Numbered from the stretch's first letter, positions 1 to 10,735 are shown. The stretch is DNA of 64,000 nt from Vombatus ursinus (GCF_900497805.2 NW_020954616.1:124001-188000), one strand, 5' to 3'. The notes: generated from the sequence alone by a model not told the origin. Numbers and translations are program-made.

Positions 1-1035
1 CGATCTTAGCTACACACCCAAATCTTCCCTATCTCAGCCCATTCTGCCCTTCCCAAGTGCTGGGAAAGGAATAAAAAAGGAGGAATTAGTCAGAGCCTCT
101 CACATTCACAATTCTTCCCCTCACAGCTAAGTAGGTTGCTGGGGTGGGGGTGGGAGGAGACTGGCTCTGTAAGGAATTCTCCTTGGTACTGAACCTTAAG
201 AAGTCAAGGAGGGGCATTCTCCTGTTGTATAGTGTAAAGCACCCTGAACCTGGAGTCCAAATGCCTGTGTTTAAGTCCTGGCTCTAACACTGATTAATTC
301 TGTGACTGAGGACCCTTAAACTTCAGTTACCACATCTATCTAATGGGTATAATACTATGTACACCAGAAATGTCCAACACATGGAACAACATTCCCAAGT
401 GGGGCATGAACCAGATTAAAATTTCATCAAAAATGTTTAGCAAAATAAGTGAAAATACAGCAAAGTATAAATGATATCTTTTTTTTTTTTGAGTTTGAGT
501 TTGGCACCTCTGATGCACACTGTCTACCTCACACATTTTTATTATAGAATTTAGACCAAAAGAGACCTCTGAAACCATCTGGTCCTAAAATTCTCATATT
601 GCAGATGAAGATAAGTGAATGAATCTAGTTTTTTTTTCCTTCACATCATGCTGGTGATTGGGAAGAAAGTACTCTGAGAACTGTGAGCTCTTACCCTTAA
701 AGTTAAGCTTTTAGTCCCAAGTAGCAATCACACTGTGAAGGATAATATTCTGTAATTTCTCTTTTTCTAGAATTTCCTGTAGGTGAGCAATAGCTACAAA
801 CATTACAAAATAGAGCAGGGGCAAACCAGAGTCCTGTGTAAGAAACAATGTTGGGCAATGGATGTCCAACAAATGCCAATTAAATGAAATAGTGTGAAGT
901 ATACAATGTAATGTACTCATATAATCCTTCCTGCAAGGGAGTAGGTTGAGGATGACAGGGAGGGAAAGCAACAAAGACAGGAAAAAGTTTTTGGAGAAAC
1001 AGCTTAACTATCACGGTCTCAGTCCTGAAACTCAC
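1..1035. other. LY9-like intron downstream of D3
   Basis: No exon is recognisable. A MIR-like segment lies at about 225-360 on the plus strand (tRNA/CORE-like text and the pattern of a late MIR with 'taatgggtataat'). A short poly-T run occurs at 480-490. The rest is unremarkable single-copy-looking DNA. Confidence 0.5.
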
Positions 1036-1362
1036 CATAGACTTGTAGGGAATACCGGTGTGTTATTGGGACTCTGGAGGAGTTGGTGCATACATGGGCT
1101 ATATAGAGTCCTTGGTTTTCCATTTGTTCATTAGGAATTTGGAGGGAGAAGTCCTGGGCAGGGTCTCTGCCTCTGTCAGGTCTCTGGGTCTTGACTCTGT
1201 TCAGCTTTCCCATTTCTCCTGGTTCTGTCTTGATAAGAGAAGTATTTGAAATCCAGACAACGCTCTCAACTCCTGATGGAATCTCCAGTGGGAAAGTGAT
1301 CAGGCCCCCAAGGGTCCCAATCACTATTGTGGGAGCTGAGTTCCCTTCTGAGGTTCCTGGCC
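1036..1362 (-). CDS. LY9: LY9-like Ig V-type exon (D3)
   Basis: Intact 327-bp (109-codon) exon, phase 1 at both ends: acceptor CTATAG before GGCCAGGAACC and donor TATG|GTGAGT. The translation starts GPGTSEGNSAPTIVIGTLGG and contains SVVWISNTSLIKTEP, a close match to human LY9 D3 (VVWLFNTSIISKE). It has NTS and NSS glycosylation sites, lacks the canonical V-domain disulfide as SLAM V domains do, and ends RYSLQVYG at the exon edge. The expected D-x-G-x-Y motif reads ENQGLYIAHV, still compatible. No stop or frameshift is seen. Confidence 0.82.
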
Positions 1363-1879
1363 CTATAGAGGCAGATTAGGAATTGAAGCATTAACTCCCT
1401 TTGTCCAGAGCTTCAAGGCCTCTCCAGGCCCTTGAGTCTCCTTCTCCCTATAATGTTGCTGTTTTCCCTCTGGGTCATCTTCATTTTCTTTCCCTCCATG
1501 GTCACTTAACTCCATAATCTACCACGTTATTCCTATTCCCAGGGAACACTCACAGGCCATAGAGGATAAAAACTCCTTCATCCTCATTTTATTCCTTTCT
1601 TTGACCCTTAGGTAATTTTCCAGACCTGGTTTGGTTTGAGGTGAGGATAAATTCATCATTGCTAATCTTATCACCGTGCTGCTAACTTAAGCCTGGATAC
1701 CACCTCCCTCGACCACCTTTCCCTTTTTACTGGAGGGCTGAAAGGTGAAGTACCAAATTCCTTCCAAAGCCTTCCTTTATAGAGGACAGAATTGAACTTT
1801 CAGCTCACTCCACTTTGCATCTACTGCTCTGCATGATTTCAGCTCCAGTGAACAAGATAGCCCTGGGTATATAGTCACC

Positions 1880-2040
1880 CTCTCCATTCCCATTTGCTTT
1901 TGTGTGCTGTCTTCCTCCAATTAGATTGTAAGCTCCTTGATGACTGGGACCATCTTTCTTTTTCTTCTTTGTATCCCCAGCACTTCACACAGTGCTTGGC
2001 ACATAGTAGGTGCTTTAAAATGTTAATTAAGTTGAAAATA
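1880..2040 (+). repeat. L2 3'-end fragment
   Basis: Shows the L2 3'-terminal signature: 'ttagattgtaagctccttga', a 'gtatccccagcacttcacac' block and 'cacatagtaggtgcttt' followed by an A/T-rich end. It lies in the D2-D3 intron. The family is established in all mammals; the call is by pattern only. Confidence 0.75.
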
Positions 2041-2442
2041 AGATGCTCTTATTCAGAGTCTCTAGTCTAGTGGTTCATAACTGGCTTTTTCACTATGAGG
2101 CCAGGCTAGGTCTAGGCCATACTCCTTCCCTAGCTTCCTCAGCTCCTGCCTTTATTGCTATCTTTCGCCTTTATGTCATATGACTTCCTTATGAACTCTC
2201 AGGCACCCCTCTTCCCTCCCCCAACTTCAGTCCTTCCTCCCTGATTCTAGACATTCATTTTCCATCTCCTTCACTCTTTTACCAGTCCATCCTTCTATCC
2301 ATTTCTCTTCTATTGTAAATAGAATATGTTGAACACAAATGAATATTTTTTGGATGAATCAAGGTCATCATTGTGAAAATACACCACTATTCTGTGAGGT
2401 TTTAATACAGGGATACATTCACAGGCTATGATATATGGTTTC

Positions 2443-2553
2443 TATAGTTATATATGGGTTGTTTGCCCCTCTGGCCAATAGCCCAAGATGTATTTTAAGT
2501 TCAAGTGTCTGCTTTCTACAATTTTCTTTTCCTACCCTTGTTGTCAAGCTGCC
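2443..2553 (+). repeat. Inverted-repeat arm A (partner 4788-4897)
   Basis: About 111 bp whose reverse complement recurs at 4788-4897 with only a handful of mismatches plus one short indel. It starts tatagttatatatgggttg and ends gttgtcaagctgcc. It is not a SINE, L2 or hAT sequence I recognise. Either two copies of an unnamed repeat in opposite orientation, or a local inverted duplication inside the LY9-like gene. Confidence 0.8.
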
Positions 2554-3224
2554 AGGGGTCATTTATTTATTGTTGTTGCCTCTAGTAGCACCCCACCCCT
2601 ACCCAAACTATCTTTTCAATGTCCTTCTTCAGTCTATTCTGGCCTAGGAAACCAGAGAACCAGGCTTGTTAGAATTGTGTGCAGATATAGAGGAAATGGG
2701 CTCTGAATAATGGTGAAGCATCTTCTATTGATAAAGAATGTGAGTTTTGGAATTTTCTACATAGACTTCTGTGATCTCTATTTTAGCTCCTCTGAAGTCT
2801 TCACTGCTGTTTTCTACCTTGTTCTCAACTGTGTTTTGTGCCTGTTTAAGTATCTGACCTCTGAGATGCTAGAGTACTATAGTAATTAATGTATGGATCA
2901 TTTTGAGAACTATGTAAGCAATTGGACTGAGTTCTCACACTGTTATTTCCTAGGAGACCTAGGGAGTCTTTGTAGCTATTGAAATGTGAAAACTTGTTTG
3001 AGAAGAATTAGGAATAAGAAAGGGTAGGACAGAGTTTCTTTTCTGAGGACACTTGGGATTCATGTCTGGATGGTTGTGCACTTCATCTGGCATAAGGTTT
3101 CCTTGTAGGGCTCAAGCTGGAGATCAGGATCTTATAAATCTCTTGAGAATATTCTAAGGTCAAATCCTTCTAGCTGCTCAGGGGCTGCTGAGAGCCACTG
3201 AAAGACAAATGAAAGAGTTGGTAC
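2554..3224. other. LY9-like D2-D3 intron, no feature
   Basis: Single-copy-looking intronic sequence. I find no exon, no SINE and no tandem repeat here. Confidence 0.4.
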
Positions 3225-3497
3225 CTGAACAGAAATCCCAAGAAGGGGTGACTTGGGAGCTCTTAAGGCTTACAGGATTCTTGGCTGTGCATGTGTAGTT
3301 CCAGTCAGCATTACAGGATGACCAGGAGATTTGGATGACAGATCCTCCATGGGATGTAGTAGTATTTGGACCCAAGGGTGACCAGCTATATGTCACATCA
3401 TTTCTTCTAGCACTCACAGAACATGTCAGGAAGACAATGCAATGGCCATCCTCAGACACAGTGGAATTCATTCTGATTTGGGGTTCTGTCAGCTGCT
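3225..3497 (-). CDS. LY9: LY9-like Ig C2-type exon (D2), acceptor abnormal
   Basis: Open 273-bp (91-codon) exon if it begins at 3497. The translation starts QLTEPQIRMNSTVSEDGH (after a split codon) and contains IVFLTCSVSARR, VTYSWSPLGP, SSCNADWNYTCTAKNPVS and SWDFCSG. The four C2 cysteines of SLAM receptors (LTC, SSC, YTC, FC), the YSW core and the CTAxNPVS motif are present, and NST, NTT and NYT are glycosylation sites. The donor TTCAG|GTACC is good and phase 1. The phase-1 start demanded by the flanking exons is AGCAGCTG, but the preceding intron dinucleotide is AA, not AG. The nearest AG, two bases inside, would shift the frame and soon hit a stop. Confidence 0.82.
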
Positions 3498-3682
3498 TTG
3501 TGAGGGAAGGTAATATTAAAACATGAGGGCAATAAAAATCAGGCAAATTATTCATATCCCTCCTCTGCCCCCCAAGAAAAACTGATTACTTAATTTGAGA
3601 TAATGGTAGCAGTGAGAGGAGAGATAAAAATTTAAACTCATAGAGAGGGAAGGGTCCTTAAAGGTCATTTAATACAGAAATT

Positions 3683-3915
3683 CTTCATCTTCTTTGTGTC
3701 ATGGACCCTATAGCAGTCTGGCTCTGGACCCTGTCTCAGAATAATGTTTGTTTTTTTTTAAAATCATAATGAAAGGAAATGATAAATTTCAGTTAAAGGT
3801 TAGTGAAAATGAAGATGTAATTTTTTTTTTCCCCATCCAAGTTCACATACCCCTTGAAATCTATCTAAGGATACCTTGGGGATCTATAGATCTCAGGTTA
3901 AGAACCTCTGATCTA
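3683..3915. mobile_element. hAT/MER-type DNA transposon relic
   Basis: Ends are imperfect inverted repeats: 'cagaaattcttcatcttctt' on the left and, reverse-complemented, 'cagaggttcttaacctgaga' on the right. Inside are the 'gtcatggaccc' and 'ggatctatagatct' blocks typical of the mammalian 'ggttcttaacctggggtcca' non-autonomous hAT family. Non-coding and old. Confidence 0.6.
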
Positions 3916-4062
3916 GTCCAATATCTTCATTTTACAGATGAGGAAACTGAGGCCCAGACAGTCAAAGTTTGCCTTGATAGTTACTAGCAGACATAGAACT
4001 CACACCTAAGTCTTCTGATTCCAAATCCAATGTTCTTATCACTATATCACAGTTTCACCAAG
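3916..4062 (-). repeat. MIR-type SINE fragment
   Basis: Contains 'cattttacagatgaggaaac', 'tgaggcccagaca' and a degraded 'gttcttatcactatatcac' end, the reverse complement of the MIR/MIR3 core and 5' region. Confidence 0.75.
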
Positions 4063-4569
4063 TTCGTTCTCATCTCCATAGAAACAGCAACTCATTCTCC
4101 CCACCCTCTCAGAGCAGACACCTGGGTTTCAGGAGTTTGCTCATACCAGGATTATGGAATTCAATCCACCTGCCTCCATTCCTCACCAGTTTTGTCTCTG
4201 CTCACCCCCTAAGAGTGACGCTATCAAGGGAATGAAAGGAGAAATGGTGAAAGGACATGTCTTAGCTGGGATTCAGGAACTCACAAAATATGAGTCACAA
4301 GATATGAGAGTTAAGCTGACTCTATGACTTATCAGTCAGCCTCAATTTTACTCTTCTTTTTTCATCAAACTCTTCTATTCCCATTGCTGAACTTGCTGAA
4401 TGCTGTTAGTCTCAAGGGAAGTTTCAGACCTATCCCATGAGGCCTTGAGAGTGAGGTTGGCAGGTTTGACTTGGGAAGTAAGGGACCTGCTCTGACTAGA
4501 AGAACAGAATGGTGGCCTAAGTATATCCATAGGCATATTCTAAGCTACTGAATGGATAGAGCCAGTATT
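4063..4569. other. LY9-like D1-D2 intron, no feature
   Basis: Apparently unique intronic sequence; nothing coding or repetitive recognised. Confidence 0.4.
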
Positions 4570-4765
4570 AAAAGCTCAACGCAAGCACCTTCAACAAGAG
4601 GTCTTTCCTGATCCTTCCAGCTACTAATCCCCGCCCTCAATTATCTTGTATATATTTTGTATACATTCATATATGTATATGATGTCTCTCCAATATAATG
4701 TAAGTTTCTTGAGGGGGAAAAATCATTTCTGTCTTTGTATTCTCAATTCTTAGCTCAGTGCCTAG
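4570..4765 (+). repeat. L2 3'-end fragment
   Basis: Has 'tcctgatccttccagctact', 'gtaagtttcttgaggg' and 'cagtgcctagcacacagca', the standard L2 3' end read in the plus direction. Confidence 0.7.
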
Positions 4766-4787
4766 CACACAGCATGCTCATAGAGTT

Positions 4788-4897
4788 GGCAGCTTGACAA
4801 CAAGGGAAGGCAAAAAAATTGTAGAAAGCAGACCCTTGAACTTAAAATACATCTTGGGCTATTGCCCAGAGGGGCAAACAACCCATACATAACTATA
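4788..4897 (-). repeat. Inverted-repeat arm B (partner 2443-2553)
   Basis: Reverse complement reads as arm A at 2443-2553 with about 93% identity by eye. It sits directly after an L2 end and 35 bp before a palindromic MITE. Confidence 0.8.
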
Positions 4898-4931
4898 AGC
4901 ATGACAATGGATTCGGCTGATTGGTCTAAAC

Positions 4932-5112
4932 TAGGGGTGGGGAACCTGTGGCCTCAAAGCCACATGTGGCCTTCTAGGTCCTTGAGTATGGCCTTTTGAC
5001 TGAGTCCAAGTTTTACAGAACAAATTCTTTTATTAAGGGGATTTGTTCTGTAATGTTTGGAATCAGTCAAAGGACTGCACTTGAGGACCTAAAGGGCCAC
5101 ACATGGCCTTTG
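4932..5112. mobile_element. Palindromic hAT-type MITE, copy 1
   Basis: Begins 'aggggtggggaacctgtggc', then 'ccacatgtggcc', 'ttttgactgagtccaag' and 'acagaacaaattcttttatt'; the second half is the reverse complement of the first ('aaggggatttgttctgt', 'agtcaaaggactgcactt', 'gggccacacatggcc'). This makes a near-complete hairpin. The right terminus is decayed. The same element recurs at 11145 and 37296. Confidence 0.85.
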
Positions 5113-5550
5113 TTATAAAGATGACCCCATACTCAGTTCCAAAGACTGGTGTCTCAAAGACTTTTTATGAAAGAGGTTGAAGTGCGTCATTTAGATTCTC
5201 GCAAGAAGCAGGCGCACCTCCTTGGAAGGGGAGAAAATGTGCATGGTAAAAGAAGCCAGAGCAATCTTTATAGTTAGTAATTGCCTAACTCCTCCCTTCT
5301 GGACCAGGATTGGTCCTAATCCTTCTGGGTTACAATCTTCCTTATATGCCCCACCATACATTATGTGCCTAGAATTGTGTAATCACTCCCCCACCCCCCA
5401 GACTGAGCAGTTAGCCTGTCTGTGCTGATTTCTTATCTACTTATGTGGAAACTTAACTCTTTCATTTCTCACAGCCTTGAGGCTCCAGATTCCACACCCT
5501 ATTGGTCAACTGATAACAGATAACTGAACTACCAGGCAGTCCCATGAGGC
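5113..5550. other. Intron, no feature
   Basis: Nothing recognisable; unique-looking sequence with moderate GC. Confidence 0.35.
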
Positions 5551-5554
5551 ATGC

Positions 5555-5795
5555 TGTAATGAATAGAGCTCTGGCTTTACTCTTGCTTTGGAAACTCACA
5601 AACTAGGTGAGCAAGTATGTGGCCAAGCCACTTAGCTACTCTGTGAGCCTGAGTTTTCTCATCAACAAAATGATAATAATATACCTGTAATACCTACCTT
5701 GAAGGGTTACTGTGAGATTCAAATAAGACTGTGAAATAATGTGATGGCATTCTGCAAACTTTAAAGGCCTTCATAAATGTCAATTATTTTATTAA
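5555..5795 (+). repeat. MIR/CORE-SINE
   Basis: Near full-length, diverged: 'gaatagagctctggctt', 'agccacttagctactctgtg', 'ttctcatcaacaaaatgata', 'agggttactgtgag' and 'taaatgtcaattatttt' follow the MIR/Mon-1 order. Confidence 0.75.
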
Positions 5796-6525
5796 ATGGG
5801 ATATTTGGCAGCACCCTTATGTAGGAGCACAAATATCAGAGAAGGCAAACAAGGGCTCAGGAAGTCAGGGAAGCCCTGAATCAACATCTAGGGGATAGGG
5901 CTCATTTTAGTTTCAGTTTGATTAATCTCATGAAGTAGAGGAAGTGAAGAGGTGCAGTATTCTTCATTCTTAGTGTTAATTTGAATTCCTTCTTTATGAG
6001 TACAAACCAGTTGTTTCAGGGTGCTCTGCCCACTGCTTCCTCTTTTAAAAATTCACTTCTCAACTCCAAAACCCCTATTTGTATAGTTGGAGATGTGGTG
6101 GGGAAAGTGGGAATAGAGTATTTCATATTGAAAGAAACCTCAGAGGTCTTCCAGTTCAATTGGTACCTGAATAGGAAACTTGTCTAATACATACCTGCTG
6201 AATGGCTAGCCTCTACTTGACAATTTCCAGTTATTAGAGAAGTCACAGTAATGAGTTGAGAAGCAGCCCATTCCATTCCATTTTTGGACAGTCAAAATCT
6301 GACTCTCTTTTGCAAGCCAGAATAACGGGATTTAGAGCAATAGAGTTCATATAGTCCAACCCTCTTGTTTTATAATTCATTTCAATCCCAGTTGGCATAA
6401 CTATAGTAACCTTCTGAGACATGCAGCCTCATAATCAGTGTGAGTACTGTTATTTACTAGAGAGAAATAGATTTCTTATTTTAAAAACTTAAGGTAGAAA
6501 CTGCCTGATAGTGCTTGATACTCAC
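5796..6525. other. Intron, no feature
   Basis: Holds unique-looking DNA. A short MIR-like scrap may occur at 6330-6420 ('atagagttcatatagtccaa'), too weak to call. Confidence 0.35.
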
Positions 6526-6853
6526 CATAGACTTGAAGGCTATATTCCTTGGTGGTGGTAATATTCAAGTTTTTTATGTTTATCTGGGCTCTGTAGATTC
6601 CTGCATCCTCTATTGTCAGATTGTTGATTTGTAGGGAATAGTTGCTGCTGATTACATTCACTCGGCCTCTGTATTTTTTCCTCAATCACTTTTATTGCTT
6701 CCCCTGGAGTTACTGCAGTAACAGTACCTTGTTTGCTCCAGGTAATATCCTCAAGTTTCTCTCCCCTTGGAATTTCCAGGAGGAAAGTGACTAACTCCCC
6801 CAGAGTTCCAATCACCTTCATGGGGGCTGGGTCTCCTCTGGAGGCTTCTGGTC
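6526..6853 (-). CDS. LY9: LY9-like Ig V-type exon (D1), frameshifted
   Basis: Exon between acceptor CTACAG (before GACCAGAAGCC) and donor TATG|GTGAGT. Reads PEASRGDPAPMKVIGTLGEL, then EKLEDITW, then after a frame change RGRVNVISSNYSLQINNLTI and EDAGIYRAQI, ending YSLQVYG. It matches LY9/CD84 D1, with the D-x-G-x-Y motif, the core W and NLT/NIT glycosylation sites. Its length is 328 bp where D3 has 327; the extra base falls in the six-T run at 6674-6679 (six A on the coding strand). As written, translation leaves frame there and stops before the exon ends. Either a true inactivating indel or a homopolymer error. Confidence 0.8.
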
Positions 6854-6939
6854 CTGTAGATATGAAAATGAAGCAACAATAACTGTGGAAAGTAGGCTGC
6901 ACTTGAAGTTAGAAGACCCACTTGACTGGCGAAGGGTAA

Positions 6940-7320
6940 GGAGTTAGTTTTCTATGAGGATCATTTGAAGGGACTGGGAGTATTTTATCTAGAGAAGGGA
7001 GAGGGAGAGGAGGACATGATAACTATCTTCAAGTATTTGAAGGGAAAGGAGATAAGCTTTTTTTTCTGCTTGGCCCAAAAGAAAAGAATTGAGCAATGGG
7101 TCAAATTGCAAAGAAGTCTATTTTAACTTGACCTAAGACAAACTTAATAATAAAAGAGTCCAAAGTAAAATGGATTACTCCTGGAGGTGGCAAATCTCCA
7201 TCACTGGAGTTCTTCAAGTAGGGGTTAGATGACCACTTACTTGTTGGGTATGTTGCAGAGAGGGCTGTTGTCTAGCCAGTTGCACTAGATGGGACTGAAT
7301 ATCTCTCCCAACTCTAAAAG
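6940..7320 (+). repeat. CR1/L3 LINE 3' fragment
   Basis: Shows 'gaagggactgggagtatttt', 'gacatgataactatcttcaa', 'gtatttgaagggaaagga' and 'ccatcactggagttcttcaa', the order of the mammalian L3/CR1 3' region. Old and indel-rich. Confidence 0.75.
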
Positions 7321-7439
7321 CTTGTGATTGTTGCCATAGTTCTGCTACTTACTAGCTGTTTGATCTTGGGCAAGATCTCTAATTAAAGGGGATCCATGAC
7401 TGAAGCAGTCCCTTCCACTTCTGGGGAGCTGTACTTATT

Positions 7440-8170
7440 AGGGGATTTTCTTTTCTAGTGGTCCATTATCTACCCTTTGTAATTGGCACCCTTTGTTCCC
7501 AGTTTTGCCTTCTGGAGTAGAGCAGGATCAAATCTAATCCCTCTTTTACATGATAGTCCTTCAAAGATGTGAAACCAATCAATAAGTCCCTCCTGTCTTT
7601 CCCTCTCCAGGCTAGATATCCCTAGTTCTTTCAACAAATTCTCATATGGCATGAATGAAACATCTTTTATGATTCTAATCACACTCCTCTGGATACTCTC
7701 CAACTTGTCAATGTCATCCTTTTGTAGTGGGTGTACTCTCTGAAACCCCTTTTAGAGCATGCTCAGTTGCTATTCCTGGAAATGAACTGGAGTCTTGAGC
7801 ATGTGCAGATGGCAGTTAGGATTCTATCTGCTTCTGACTATGTATGACTCATTACTGGGTTGAGACCCTCTGATTGGCTGCTAATTCTGTGGCTATACCA
7901 AAGGGGTGACCCATTCCTCTTCCTTTCTGGTGTTGAAACATGAAAACTATTTGGAGCTGTTTCCAAGAGAGTCAGGTGGAAGAAATGGCAAAAGACTTAT
8001 CTCCTACCTGGCCCCATATAGCTATGAGTATATATAGCCTACCTCAGTAAAGATCTTGCAGGTTAACATAACACTTTAGATGGGTTCCATCAGAGCAGGG
8101 TAGAGTGGGATTATCGCCACCCTTGTTCTAGACACCACACTTCTCTTAATGCAACCTAAAGTTTGAATTA
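7440..8170 (-). repeat. CR1/L3 LINE fragment, split by an insertion
   Basis: Reverse strand of the L3/CR1 3' region: 'ttcaacaaattctcatatgg', 'ggatactctccaacttgtca' on the left, and 'tcagagcagggtagagtggg', 'gttctagacaccacactt', 'cttaatgcaacctaaa' on the right. The text that should join the two is interrupted at about 7725-8058. Confidence 0.75.
7725..8058 (+). mobile_element. Possible solitary LTR inside the CR1/L3 relic
   Basis: About 330 bp with no L3 similarity interrupts the L3 fragment. It opens 'tgtagtgggtgtactctctg', has an inverted CCAAT box ('ctgattggctg'), a TATA-like 'gagtatatatagcc' near its right side and 'cagtaaag' shortly after, the order seen in ERV LTRs. I could not define a target duplication. 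Treat as an LTR-like fossil of unknown family. Confidence 0.35.
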
Positions 8171-8329
8171 GCTTTTTGGGTGAAAAATGGAAAAGCTCCA
8201 GGTGTCATAGTATCTTGTTGACTCATAATGAGCTTTTGGTCTACTAAAAAACAATCCTTCAAAGAACTGTTATCTAGCCACATTCCAGCAATTAAAGTAA
8301 ACTCTCAAAATAATAATGTTGAAGAAGAT

Positions 8330-8720
8330 GCTCAATTGGATATATATGGTGTAGAAGGTGTAGAAAACATGTTTTGATGGATCTGTGATCTTATTGGTAT
8401 GGGTACTCCTTCCATTGGTGTAAAGTGAAATACTTCTTGTGAAAAGTCTAGGAAAAGTATAACTATGGGATTCCCTTCATAACTATGATGAAGCATATTA
8501 CTTACCTCCTGATGTATAAGAGATGGACAAGGATATACATTTTTGGATATGACCACTGTATGGATTAATTTTGCTTGATTGTACTTGTTTTTATAAAGGA
8601 TTTCCTTCTCCCCCTTTCTTTCTCTTGATTTTTCAATGGGAGGTAGCAAAAGTGATGTCAAAAAGAGGTCACTGTAACAGTTTTTAAAATGCAAAGAGGA
8701 TAGAAGTAAGTTCAGAAGGA
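8330..8720 (+). repeat. L1 3'-UTR fragment
   Basis: Reverse complement shows 'tcaggaggtaagtaatatgc' and 'ttcatcatagttatgaaggg', an antisense version of the marsupial L1 3' region that is also seen at 43141-43220 in the opposite orientation. No coding remnant. Confidence 0.5.
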
Positions 8721-9254
8721 AGCAAAAAATGGTCAGTTTTGAAAGTAATGTATAGAATTTATTACATACTTTTTTTAAAAAAGCAAGTGGTATGAAATGG
8801 AGATTCTTCTGTATGTGTGTGTGTTGCTATGTGTACGGAACTGCTCTTTTTTCTTGGTGTTTAAGTTCAGAATAAAAGTAACATTTAAAAAAGTAGAATT
8901 CCCTTCATCCACCAAACTTGCAACCCTATCCAAAAGGAAGAGGTTTGTCAGGCATCATCTATTCTTTATGAAGTCTTGCCAGTTTTTTGTTGTCATCATT
9001 CCTATCCTAATTCTGAAGTTATACCCCTTAGCTACCAGACTCAAGTGACACTTTTCTTGAAGCTAGTGTAAGATTACCTCATTACCCATTTACTGCCCAG
9101 GAGATAGTTCCTGAAGGTGCTTCATCTGTCCAGGGCCATCATGCATGCTGAGGGCTTGTTATGGATTTAAAATACAAGTGTGGTATAACATAGGAAGGTA
9201 GAAATAGTTTCCTGAATAAAAATAGGGGTACAGTTGAGGGAAAGGACATTTTTT

Positions 9255-9545
9255 CTTTCTTAAAAAATTATATTTATTTATTTTTAGCATTCTTTTAAAA
9301 AAATTTGAGTTCCAAATTCTCTTTTTCCCTCCAGTACCTCCCCCACCCATTCAGAAAGCAAGCAATATGATACCCATTATACTTGTCAAGTCATGCAAAA
9401 CATATTTCCATATTAGTCATATTGAAAAAAAAAGCAAGAAAAATAGAGAAAGTGAAAAAAATATTGTTCAATCTGTACTCAGAGTTCATCAGTTCTCTCT
9501 CTGGTTGTGCATATCATTTTTCATCATGAGAAAGACTACATCTAG
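9255..9545 (-). repeat. L1 3'-UTR fragment
   Basis: Contains 'ttgagttccaaattctcttt', 'agcaagcaatatgatacc', 'aaacatatttccatattagt' and 'tctctctctggttgtgcata', the same text as the 3' UTR of the L1 copies at 18.2 and 59.9 kb. Confidence 0.75.
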
Positions 9546-9944
9546 GTCCAAAAGGACCTAGAAAGGCTTGATTCAATTTCTACAATCACTCTCTGTGACA
9601 AATACACCATCTCATAAGAACTGAAATCCTAGGAACTTCAATGAGGCCCATCCTTGAGGTCCACAATCTCAGAGGAAATGTAGTCCTTTCCTTCTACCAC
9701 ATTGGCTTTTGGGGGCAAATAGGGAAGATGACCTTAAATTCCCATGACTCAGAGAATAACTCATTCTCTAGGAAAAATTTCTGCCCAGCTTGACTTCTAA
9801 ACCTAAAGTATATTTCTGACCATTCCTTTCTGATAGTATGACCTTCCTCTTACTTTTGGTGAAGAATGTAATTGTTATGGTATATTTAAAGTGTTTTATA
9901 TTATAAAACTGAAGGGAATAGACTTTTGAAGGGGGGAAAGAGAA

Positions 9945-10200
9945 AGGATTTGAGTCAAATCAATGAATACATATTAAAAACCTATTATATCAACACTATG
10001 CTTAGAACTGGGGATGCAAAGAAAGGAAATACAAAAAATGAACAAAACTCATCCTCTCAAGAAGTTCACAGTCTAATGGGGGAGACAACATGTAAACAAC
10101 TATGCAAAAACAGGATACTTACAGGATAAAATGGAGATAATCTCAGAGGAAAGGCACTAGCATTAAGAGTGACTAGAAAAGGAAATTCACTCTCATGAGT
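9945..10200 (-). repeat. L2 3'-end fragment
   Basis: Antisense L2 end: 'ctggggatgcaaagaaagga', 'ctctcaagaagttcacagtc' and 'taatgggggagacaaca'. The same sequence class occurs at 47900-48180. Confidence 0.65.
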
Positions 10201-10234
10201 GAATCATGAGAGAAACCTGAGGGAAGTTGGTGGA

Positions 10235-10435
10235 GCTAGCCATAGTGGAGAGGACACTGGACTTGTAAGAAGAGCTGAATTCTGAATCCAGCTCAGACAG
10301 CTACTAGCTGTGTGAACCTGGGCAAATCACTTTACTTGTCTTAACCTCAGTTTCCATAAAATGAAGGAGTTGAACTCAATAGCCACTAAGGTTACTCCCA
10401 GCTCCAAATCTGGGATTTTGATCCTGTGAGCTGAG
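10235..10435 (+). repeat. MIR-type SINE
   Basis: 'acagctactagctgtgtgaa', 'cctgggcaaatcactttac' and 'gttgaactcaatagccac' follow the MIR consensus from the box-B side through the CORE. Confidence 0.75.
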
Positions 10436-10519
10436 CCAGTGAATTTTATTTGTTAGGATGAAAGGGGGCAAGGTTAGGATCCCCAGCAACAGGGGCTGCT
10501 AAAGAATGAAAGTGCCTGG

Positions 10520-10735
10520 CATGGGCAAAGCATTTATTAAGAGCCTACTTTTTTGCCAGGCATTATGTTATGTATACTGCGACCTTAAGTAAGGCATTTC
10601 ACCTCTATGGCACTCCATTTCTTGAAACATAAAATTATGAGTTTGGACTAGATGGCCTAAAAGGTCTCTTCCATTTCTGAATCTATGCTCCTATGGCAAT
10701 AGAAATAATATAGTGATTATTTATGTTATTTAAGT
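10520..10735 (+). repeat. MIR-type SINE, with a tail shared with 12.2 kb
   Basis: A MIR core ('tggactagatggcctaaaag') runs into 'gaatctatgctcctatggca' and then 'agaaataatatagtgattat', extending past the usual MIR end. The same extension is at 12.27 kb and, inverted, 13.47 kb. Confidence 0.6.
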
